This document shows positions 1-5,357 of a stretch of 5,357 bases of DNA, piece by piece. A program made the position numbers and the translations under genes. The stretch is from NCBI GenBank assembly GCA_937863205.1, contig CALMGA010000227.1:1-5357 (forward strand). The letters run 5' to 3'. Every line of letters starts with the position of its first letter. Position 1 is the first letter of the stretch. Source of the stretch: an uncultured Beijerinckiaceae bacterium (GTDB lineage: Bacteria; Pseudomonadota; Alphaproteobacteria; Rhizobiales; Beijerinckiaceae). Below the pieces are notes generated by a model. It was not told the origin of the DNA. It worked only from the letters and a program-made list of their open reading frames with translations, and did no database searches.

Positions 1-151
1 GCTCCCCACTGTCATACTCACTTGTACGCAGCGTGTTTTCCGCTCTGCACGATCAATGACTTAGCTCCGTGCCCGAGGCAGGGTGGGTCTCCTCCCGCCC
101 CAGCCAGCCTCAGCTGAGTAAATGTTGTCGCCGCACCAACGGCATCGTCAA
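1..151. other. Non-coding sequence downstream of the integrase
   Basis: No convincing gene is seen here. Read in the integrase direction, this is the DNA that follows its stop codon. It holds a GC-rich stem (81-87 with 94-100, loop TCTCCT) that pairs fully only in plus-strand RNA, through a U-G wobble; the minus-strand RNA would have a C-A mismatch. It also holds a 10-bp palindrome CTCAGCTGAG at 109-118. Neither is followed by a T-run in the integrase direction, so I do not call a terminator. Confidence 0.5.
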
Positions 152-1927
152 TCAGCGCTCACCGAGGGTGAAAACAGGGAACCTGTCCAGAGCTGCTTTC
201 AACTCCGTGACCGGAAACGCGCAGTAGCCGTCCGACGCGTCCTTGTTCTTGTTGTGACCATTGATCGCGTTCTGGTGACGCTTGTTGATGTTGACGCTCA
301 GACTGGAGGCGATGGAAATCCAGGTGTGACGCCACCCGTGGGACGGGTCGACGCCATCCTCCAATCCAACCCATTGCTGGATCCACGCGGAGATCTCGCT
401 CGCTCGCTGCTCCTGCAGAGTTCGCATGCCTTCCTTGCCGCGAGGCTTGTCCTCGACGAATAGCCAGCCGTCGGGCGCCGCCTCCACGTAGCTGACCAAG
501 CCTTCGGCGATCAGTGCCTCGTGCAGGGGAACGACACGAGCATTGCCGTCCTTGGTCTGCGGGAACTCCACCACCCAGACGCCGTCCTCGACCCAGAAGC
601 TGTCCTTCTTCAGCCAGCACGGTTCCTGGACGCGGCAGCCGAGGTAGGCGCACATCCAGGGCACCCAGCGGCGCGAGGCCGAGGCTCGCGGGTAGGCGCG
701 GCTGATCGTGACGCCACGCGCCAGGGTCAGGATGGTGGTGATCTCGTCCTTGCGGAAGGTCCGTGCCCGCAGCTTGCGCATCTTGGGCTCGTCGAGCTTC
801 ACGCACTTGACCGGGTTGGCGCCGAGCAGGCGCTTGCCGTCACGGGTTACAGCGAAGGCGAACACCGAGCTCGCGGCGACGAGGTCGTTGCGATTGATCG
901 TGCGCACGGCGATCTTATCGTGATCGCGCCGGTGCTCCGCCCAGGCCCAGATGTCGTCTTCGCCAATCTTGCGGATGTCCTTGCCCGGCAGGAAGGCGGC
1001 GAGGCTGTTCAGGGTCGGCGTGTAGCGCCGGATGGTGCTGCCCGCGACCTTGTCGGCGTTGTGGAGGCGCCAACTCTTGAAGAGGTCGGCGACGGTCACC
1101 TTCTGCAGCCCGCGGTAATCGGGGAAGCGCGACAGGTTGGTGTCGGGAGAGAAGTCGCCGTCCGCGGCGCGCTTCAGCCGCGCCGTGGCCAGGATCCGCG
1201 TCGTTCCGATCTGCCGGAGAAGCGCCAGGCGCGAGGCTGGATCGAGCGACAGGCCGTGCTTGGCCGCGATCCGGTCGGCCTCACGACCGAACAGCTCTTC
1301 CAGAGCTTCTTCCCTTGTCAGTCGAAGGGAACCGAAGTCGAGGCCGCCTTGCGTCCAGGCCAGCAGGGCCGGCCCCTGCGGAAGCGCGAGGTCGGCGAGG
1401 AACGCCGCCTCCTTCCTGGCAAGCGGCTCTTCGCCCTCGACCGGATCGCCATGCATGTAGCTGGCGACCTGCTCCTCATGGACTGCCTGAGCCTCTGCGA
1501 AGTCGTCGGGGCCGATGCTGTCCTCGCCCTTGTCGATGAAGTCGCGGTAAGCCTCACCCGAGAGCGCGACTATGGTCTTGTGGGACAGCGTTGGCAGCGC
1601 TGGGGCTTGCACCGGGGCGACGCCGGATGCGGCCGGACCCGCTTGCGGGGACGAGAAGCTCCTGGACTTTGCCGCCGCCCGCACCTCGGCGAAGTGGCTG
1701 CCAAGAGCGGCTTCGGCGGGCCTGAAACGCCGCTTCGCCTCGGCGCCGTCCTTGGTCCGCAGCGACAGCACAACCTTGCCGCTGATCCGCACGGTGAAGT
1801 GCTCGTCCACGACGGGGAGGGTCACCACCGTCCCGCGCAGGGTGGCGGCGAGGTCGGTCGGGACCCGGATGTTGAGGTGCCAGATGCCGTTGGCGAACAG
1901 CACGGGTGAGGGCATTCGGATGGCCAA
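152..1927 (-). CDS. Tyrosine recombinase / phage-type integrase with DUF6538-like N-terminus
   Basis: This is a site-specific DNA recombinase that would integrate or excise a mobile element by strand exchange through a covalent 3'-phosphotyrosine. It has 591 residues. Residues about 1-60 form the MxxxMPxP...GxWHLxxRVP head seen in DUF6538-type integrases. Residues about 275-385 look like the core-binding SAM-like domain (VADLFKSW...STIRRYTPTLNSL). The catalytic domain follows with every key residue visible: R432 (YLGCRVQE), K459 (TKDGN), H530 and R533 (HGWRH), H558 (NGHNKN) and the nucleophile Y568 (DGYCAFP). It is therefore probably active and complete. The start is uncertain: TTG at 1927 gives the family-typical MAIRMPSP, while an in-frame ATG at 1915 is four codons shorter. 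Neither has a good Shine-Dalgarno. The start lies 81 bp from a tRNA 3'-end remnant, the expected place for an integrase next to its attachment site. I am sure of the family; the parent element (phage, ICE or island) cannot be told. Confidence 0.95.
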   Translation of the reverse strand: MAIRMPSPVLFANGIWHLNIRVPTDLAATLRGTVVTLPVVDEHFTVRISGKVVLSLRTKDGAEAKRRFRPAEAALGSHFAEVRAAAKSRSFSSPQAGPAASGVAPVQAPALPTLSHKTIVALSGEAYRDFIDKGEDSIGPDDFAEAQAVHEEQVASYMHGDPVEGEEPLARKEAAFLADLALPQGPALLAWTQGGLDFGSLRLTREEALEELFGREADRIAAKHGLSLDPASRLALLRQIGTTRILATARLKRAADGDFSPDTNLSRFPDYRGLQKVTVADLFKSWRLHNADKVAGSTIRRYTPTLNSLAAFLPGKDIRKIGEDDIWAWAEHRRDHDKIAVRTINRNDLVAASSVFAFAVTRDGKRLLGANPVKCVKLDEPKMRKLRARTFRKDEITTILTLARGVTISRAYPRASASRRWVPWMCAYLGCRVQEPCWLKKDSFWVEDGVWVVEFPQTKDGNARVVPLHEALIAEGLVSYVEAAPDGWLFVEDKPRGKEGMRTLQEQRASEISAWIQQWVGLEDGVDPSHGWRHTWISIASSLSVNINKRHQNAINGHNKNKDASDGYCAFPVTELKAALDRFPVFTLGER

Positions 1928-1953
1928 TGTGTCAGTCCGCTGTGTCAGAGCGG
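1928..1953. repeat. 8-bp direct repeat and 5-bp hairpin upstream of the integrase
   Basis: TGTGTCAG occurs at 1928-1935 and again at 1941-1948, a spacing of 13 bp. The second copy overlaps an inverted repeat, CCGCT (1937-1941) and AGCGG (1949-1953), separated by 7 nt. The pair lies directly upstream of the integrase start. It could be an operator or an arm-type recombinase/excisionase site. This is inference from position only. Confidence 0.35.
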
Positions 1954-1989
1954 CTGCCTAATCACCCAAGCCTATCAGCAACTTATTGA

Positions 1990-2005
1990 CGATCCATGAG
2001 GATCG
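1990..2005. repeat. Perfect 6-bp inverted repeat beside the tRNA remnant
   Basis: CGATCC-ATGA-GGATCG forms a perfect stem with a 4-nt loop, ending 2 bp from the CCA end of the tRNA remnant. Read on the minus strand it sits where a tRNA terminator or the flank of an att core would be. There is no U-run, so it is not a standard intrinsic terminator. A role in recombinase binding is possible but unproven. Confidence 0.35.
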
Positions 2006-2007
2006 GG

Positions 2008-2040
2008 TGGTGCCCAGGAGAGGACTCGAACCTCCATGGA
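2008..2040 (-). other. tRNA-Leu-like 3'-end remnant, candidate attachment site
   Basis: Read on the minus strand this is a tRNA 3' end: GGAGG-TTCGAGT-CCTCT makes a complete T-arm (one G-U pair), followed by the acceptor 3' strand CCTGGGC, discriminator A and CCA. The TGGAGGTTCGAGTCCTCTCC tract resembles alphaproteobacterial tRNA-Leu; that isotype is from memory of the family. No matching 5' acceptor strand (GCCCAGG), D-arm or anticodon arm is found in the next 100 bases upstream, so this is not an intact gene. Such remnants arise when an integrase recombines into a tRNA 3' end and leaves a direct repeat at the far end of the element. It lies 81 bp from the integrase start. By its polarity, the DNA on its right (5') side should be element interior and the left side the original flank or a tandem element. 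Confidence 0.75.
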
Positions 2041-2544
2041 ACAGCCGACCACGCAGCAATCGCAGATACTTAGCTCGGCCTCGATCCGTTCCTGTGTGCA
2101 TGCGCCGTGTACCGTCATTTTCGGGGTAGGACAAGAGTTTCGACTGGCGGTGTTCGTGAAGACAGTGGATAATTGCTGAGGCCGCAACAGCATCGTCCGC
2201 TTGCTACTCAGCTGACGGCAGACATCATCGGAAGACTTGGATACACTGTTGCCCGCCCGCTGTTCAGCGCCTTCTGGCCGAATGCGGACCGGCAGCTTGG
2301 GGCGCCTGTGGCGAGGTGAGCATCCTCCCGCAACGGATCACGACCGACGCCGGCTTCGAACCGTTGCTCAGGATCATGATCTTCACTTTTATCGGATTTC
2401 CCGCCGCATCCCAGGGTCTCTGACCTGTATCCCGCGTGCAGCGGCGTCGAAAAACCATTGGATAAAGTCGGTCGACGCTTCGCACTTGGAGTGGAGGCAC
2501 GTAGGAATGTCGATCGGACCGACAGAGTCGAACGGCGAGGCGGC
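2041..2544. other. 504-bp stretch without a confident gene
   Basis: Several short frames cross this stretch on both strands, but none has a good start together with convincing composition. One plus-strand frame, open from about 2160 to a stop at 2421-2423, has a protein-like tail (SILPQRITTDAGFEPLLR, then a hydrophobic run). It lacks an ATG and may be a gene remnant. A GATAAT box at 2168-2173 has no clear -35 partner. A 10-bp palindrome GATCATGATC sits at 2372-2381. The region probably contains the promoter of the downstream operon, but I cannot place it. Confidence 0.4.
2534..2544 (+). promoter_or_regulatory. Shine-Dalgarno-like site that decides the start of the 150-residue gene
   Basis: GGCGAGG at 2534-2540 lies four bases before the ATG at 2545. 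The spacing is short but acceptable. It favours this ATG over the upstream in-frame TTG (2458) and GTG (2491), whose added N-terminus is rich in Arg and looks non-coding. Confidence 0.45.
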
Positions 2545-2997
2545 ATGATTGACTTCAGACAGCTGGAGCGCCGGAGTTACGGCGCAACGGCAGACGGTGA
2601 GACCGGCCGCGTCCGCCTGACGCCCGAACTTCTGGGTCAACTGATCTCCTGCGTCCTTCAGCTCGAAGGCGGTGCCGAAGGGGCGGTGACGTCCTCCATC
2701 TTCCAGGAGATCTTCCTCGATCCGAACGGGACGGTTCCTGAAAGCATCGCCGAGGTGCTTCACATCGAGGACCGCGTGGGCGGCATCATGGTCGAGGAGA
2801 TGACCCGCATGGCCGTGGCGTCTCAGGCAAGCGGTGTCGCTGGACGGATGAACCCGGATAACGTCAGCATGATTCCAAAGACCGACCGCCTTCAGGCGCA
2901 CACGCTCCTAAGCCACTACGCCGTCCGCTTCCCCAGCGAGATTGAGTGGCTCAGGCGAGTCGTCCGCCAGCGGGCGAGCCTCCCAGCCGGCGCCTGA
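2545..2997 (+). CDS. Small protein of unknown function, first gene of the HD-nuclease operon
   Basis: I do not recognise this protein. From the ATG at 2545 it has 150 residues and begins MIDFRQLERRSYG. It has no signal peptide, no hydrophobic membrane segment and no cysteine-rich or evident nucleotide-binding motif. It appears mainly helical (RLTPELLGQLISCVLQLEGG, then VEEMTRMAVASQASG) and ends in a basic amphipathic stretch (EIEWLRRVVRQRASLPAGA). Its TGA stop overlaps the ATG of the next gene by one base (TGATG), so the two are almost certainly co-transcribed and translationally coupled. That suggests a fixed stoichiometry with, or control of, the large HD-nuclease protein, for example as a regulator, inhibitor, sensor or complex subunit; this is inference. 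A longer form from TTG 2458 (179 residues) is possible but less likely. Confidence 0.75.
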   Translation: MIDFRQLERRSYGATADGETGRVRLTPELLGQLISCVLQLEGGAEGAVTSSIFQEIFLDPNGTVPESIAEVLHIEDRVGGIMVEEMTRMAVASQASGVAGRMNPDNVSMIPKTDRLQAHTLLSHYAVRFPSEIEWLRRVVRQRASLPAGA

Positions 2998-5357
2998 TGC
3001 CCGGGGCCGAGGCGGTCCGGGCCGAGTTGAGGTCGCGCTGCCCGGAACTCGCGGCAGCCGTTTTTGACGATTTGGCGCCGGACCTCATCGGTACGCGATT
3101 CGTTAGGACGTCGTCGCGTGACATCAAAGATCCCATCTGGAAGCTGTTCACGCTTTCACCGGCGCAGGCGAGCATAGTCGACCTGCCGCTGATGCAGCGG
3201 CTGAGGCGGGTGCGGCAGTTGGGCCTCGCGCACCTCGTCTACCCTGGCGCGCAGCATGGTCGGCTCGAACACAGCATCGGGACCATGCGGGCGGCATCGG
3301 TGATGTTCGGCAAGCTGTCCCGAGCGACCACGCTTGACCAGCGCAAGAAAGACGACATCGAGGACCTGATCTCCGTCGCCGCCTTGCTCCATGACTGCGG
3401 TCACACGGCGTTCAGTCATCTCGGGGAGCGCGTGCTTGGGGACGTCTACGGCCCCGAACTCGACGCCGCGCAGGAGGTGCTTCGTTCCCACCTGCACGAC
3501 CCGATCTCGTTCGCGAGGGGAGAACCGGGCGGCGTGGCCCTCCGGCCCGGGCGGCTGCCCGCCGCGGAGATCATCTCCGTCCTCTTCGTGCTGTCGCCCA
3601 CCATGGAGGCGTTCGTCGGCAGGCTGGGCCTGCGCTACTCGAGTGACCAGGCCTGCCTGTACATCGCCGGCATGATCATGGGACGGCCGAGCGATATCTG
3701 CAAGGACGGACGGCAGTACCACCATTACATCAAATCCATCGTCTCGGGCGATGTCGATTGCGACAAGATCGACTACGTTGCGCGCGATGCGTACTATGCC
3801 GGCCTGCCGATATCGGCGGACGTGGATCGGCTCATGTCACAGCTGGCCACCGCCCAGCTTACCGCAGACAACTGCCCGGCCGACCTTCGCGTCGAATTCG
3901 GAGACCCATCCCCGGATACGTACTATCTGTTGGGCATCAGGCCGGCTGGCGCGTCCGCGCTTGAGATGTTCGTGATGACGCGCTCCTACTTATTCGAGCG
4001 CATCTACACGCACCACAAGGTCCGGGCCGCCGAGCGGTCGATGGAACGCCTCCTCAGGCAGTTCCTGCAGTACCAAAAGGAGATACGCGGCCGACCGCTG
4101 GTTTGGTGCCTGCGGTTCCTCTTCGAACGGGGCGGCGACGACGCCATTCTCGGCCGCTTGGCGCGATGGGACGAGGGTGACCCGGACGCCGACGCGAACT
4201 TCCGCCAGCGTGCGCTGCGGCTTCTTGACAGGGACCTGCCGCAGCGTGCCCTCGCGCTCTCATTGCGCACGCTCGACGACTTCCAGCGCGACGCGGGGCG
4301 CTTGGCGAGCGCCACTTTCAGCACATGGTCGCTCGCCTTCGAGGGCATTGCCCAGAACACGCTGGACATAGAGGACGCCATCCAGGGCTTGCTGGATCAG
4401 GCTGTTGCCCCGGATGGCATCTACCTTGACTGGGTCACCTCCAACCCAGTCAAGGAGAACCCGGACATCTGGGTGCACGACCCGAACTCGATCGGCACGC
4501 TTCTACGCGTGAACCGGTACTTCGATGTCGAGCAACTGTCGAACGCCTACCGCGACGTGAAGCTCACGGGTTGGGTCTTCTGCGACAGGGAACGAAAGGC
4601 GGAGGTGGCGGCCGCCACGGCTTACGCGCTCCACGATCGCTACGACCTGCTCCCTGGATCGGAGGCCCTGCGACGGGCGAAGGTCCCGGACAACGACTAC
4701 CGGAACGCCCTCATGGCGCTGCGCGGGCGATTGCCGGAGGATCGCGGACGGGGGTTGGTCGACAACCTGCTCGGCACCTCGGGGCAACGCGCCATCAGGC
4801 CGCCGCGGGGCGCGTTCCTGGCCGCCCTAGCTGCCCTCGACGAGTCCGAGAGGCTGCCATTGGCCGAGAGGCTCGCCGATAAGATTGCCGCGTGCGGCTT
4901 GCCGCGGAGTTTCTACGACGATTTCCAGTTCGCGTTGGTGGCGCTGCAATTCCTGGCTCAACATCAGACGACTTACAACCGCCACTCGCACTTCGCGCAA
5001 CCGGAGCCACACAAGAACGAGAAGCGCTTCCAGGATCACCTGCGCGACTTCCTGCGAGGCAACGCTGACTTCGCCCGGATTTGCGAGGTCGAGGAACACG
5101 CCTCTGCTGCCGGCGGGAGCACAGACCTGATCGTCCGCAGCCGGGAAGGCAACCGCAGACCGGTCGTGGTCGAGCTCAAGAGCGAGCAGTCCGGCTTCGA
5201 GACACAGTATCGGCATCATGCCGGGCAGCCGCTGCAGTACGCCGAGATCGGCTACGGGCGAGTAACCATCCTCTATTGCCAGTACGCGAGCGCCGCCGCG
5301 ACACGGCCGGCGGACACATTCGACATCCGCAAGAACGATGCAGAGTCGCCGCAGTTG
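2997..5357 (+). CDS. SAMHD1-like HD-domain dNTP triphosphohydrolase fused to a PD-(D/E)XK nuclease domain (3' end outside window)
   Basis: This is a predicted cytosolic dNTPase-nuclease; 787 codons are visible and the frame is still open at the edge. Residues about 40-345 match the SAMHD1/COG1078 HD core nearly gap-free: DxPLMQRLRRVRQLG (62-76), YPGAQHGRLEHS (82-93), LLHDCGHTAFSH (130-141), DKIDYVARD (256-264) and TRSYLFERIY (328-337). HD metal ligands are H92, H132, D133 and D256, with catalytic-type H136 and H141. Residues about 345-555 resemble the SAMHD1 C-terminal lobe (KENPDIWV near 486, WVFCDRE near 526). About 555-660 is an unrecognised helical linker. From E675 a nuclease fold follows: E675, GSTD710LIV, VVVE726LK728, then Q744/Q747-Y748. 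Known family chemistry is dNTP to deoxynucleoside plus triphosphate; the nuclease role is from motifs. The ATG at 2997 overlaps the upstream stop and lacks a clear Shine-Dalgarno, which fits termination-reinitiation. A role in phage or plasmid defence is inferred. Confidence 0.93.
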   Translation, partial: MPGAEAVRAELRSRCPELAAAVFDDLAPDLIGTRFVRTSSRDIKDPIWKLFTLSPAQASIVDLPLMQRLRRVRQLGLAHLVYPGAQHGRLEHSIGTMRAASVMFGKLSRATTLDQRKKDDIEDLISVAALLHDCGHTAFSHLGERVLGDVYGPELDAAQEVLRSHLHDPISFARGEPGGVALRPGRLPAAEIISVLFVLSPTMEAFVGRLGLRYSSDQACLYIAGMIMGRPSDICKDGRQYHHYIKSIVSGDVDCDKIDYVARDAYYAGLPISADVDRLMSQLATAQLTADNCPADLRVEFGDPSPDTYYLLGIRPAGASALEMFVMTRSYLFERIYTHHKVRAAERSMERLLRQFLQYQKEIRGRPLVWCLRFLFERGGDDAILGRLARWDEGDPDADANFRQRALRLLDRDLPQRALALSLRTLDDFQRDAGRLASATFSTWSLAFEGIAQNTLDIEDAIQGLLDQAVAPDGIYLDWVTSNPVKENPDIWVHDPNSIGTLLRVNRYFDVEQLSNAYRDVKLTGWVFCDRERKAEVAAATAYALHDRYDLLPGSEALRRAKVPDNDYRNALMALRGRLPEDRGRGLVDNLLGTSGQRAIRPPRGAFLAALAALDESERLPLAERLADKIAACGLPRSFYDDFQFALVALQFLAQHQTTYNRHSHFAQPEPHKNEKRFQDHLRDFLRGNADFARICEVEEHASAAGGSTDLIVRSREGNRRPVVVELKSEQSGFETQYRHHAGQPLQYAEIGYGRVTILYCQYASAAATRPADTFDIRKNDAESPQL

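Noticed and set aside
70..100. Intrinsic terminator for the integrase
   Set aside because: The GC-rich stem has a mismatch in the minus-strand RNA and is not followed by a U-tract.
521..1909. 462-codon plus-strand frame opposite the integrase
   Set aside because: It lies antisense to a clear integrase with a full catalytic set. Long antisense frames are common in GC-rich genes, and the translation shows no recognisable domain.
2008..2100. Intact tRNA gene on the minus strand
   Set aside because: The T-arm and acceptor 3' strand are clear, but there is no GCCCAGG 5' acceptor strand, D-arm or anticodon arm at the right distance.
2145..2173. Sigma70-like promoter ending in GATAAT (2168-2173)
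   Set aside because: The -10 box is good, but no acceptable -35 occurs at 16-18 bp spacing, and it lies more than 370 bp from the gene start.
110..2215. 11-bp match TCAGCTGAGTA (110-120) inverted at 2205-2215, as possible element ends
   Set aside because: Matches of 11 bp are expected by chance in a window this size when both strands are compared, and they do not coincide with the tRNA remnant.
2458..2544. TTG-initiated extension of the small protein to 179 residues
   Set aside because: The extra 29 residues are Arg-rich, TTG is a weak start, and a Shine-Dalgarno-like GGCGAGG precedes the ATG at 2545.
2237..2548. 103-codon plus-strand frame whose TGA overlaps the ATG at 2545 (ATGA)
   Set aside because: The overlap looks like operon coupling, but the translation is Arg/His/Ser-rich, low in typical protein features and unrecognised. 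The overlap is probably chance.
2389..2901. 170-codon minus-strand frame across the small operon gene
   Set aside because: It overlaps antisense most of the 150-residue gene, which has operon coupling and better composition.
3156..3725. 189-codon minus-strand frame inside the HD gene
   Set aside because: It is antisense to the conserved HD core, where the plus-strand motifs are unmistakable; the frame is a shadow.

Overview
The window is GC-rich DNA that looks like part of an integrated genomic island in an alphaproteobacterium. That assignment is an inference from the integrase type (N-terminal MxxxMPxP start, DUF6538-like, about 590 residues), the tRNA-Leu-like remnant and the codon use. 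No marker gene fixes the taxon.

Layout from left to right: (i) 1-151 is non-coding sequence downstream of the integrase, with only weak hairpins. (ii) 152-1927, minus strand, is a complete tyrosine recombinase/integrase with the full R-K-H-R-H-Y catalytic set. (iii) 1928-2007 is its short upstream region, with an 8-bp direct repeat and two small inverted repeats. (iv) 2008-2040 is the 3' end of a tRNA (T-arm, acceptor 3' strand and CCA, minus strand; tRNA-Leu-like) without its 5' part, a classic attachment-site remnant. (v) 2041-2544 holds no confident gene. (vi) 2545-2997, plus strand, is a 150-residue protein of unknown function. (vii) 2997 to beyond the right edge, plus strand, is a large protein (787 codons visible, no stop in the window) whose start codon overlaps the stop of the previous gene by one base.

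The large protein is the main discovery. Residues about 40-555 line up with the SAMHD1/COG1078 family of HD-domain dNTP triphosphohydrolases. All four HD metal ligands, the catalytic histidine, the sugar-gate Gln-Leu and even the residues that bind guanine in the SAMHD1 activator site are present in register. A helical segment follows, and then a C-terminal PD-(D/E)XK nuclease-like domain (D710, E726-L-K728). A dNTPase joined to a nuclease, translationally coupled to a small unknown protein and sitting beside an integrase and a tRNA remnant, is a strong candidate for an anti-phage or anti-plasmid defence module. It would combine nucleotide depletion with DNA degradation. The activities are predicted from motifs, and the defence role is an inference from architecture and location.

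The polarity of the tRNA remnant suggests that the DNA to its right, with the HD-nuclease operon, is the interior of one element whose intact tRNA-Leu lies beyond the right edge. The integrase on the left may then belong to a second, tandem element or to a rearranged island end.
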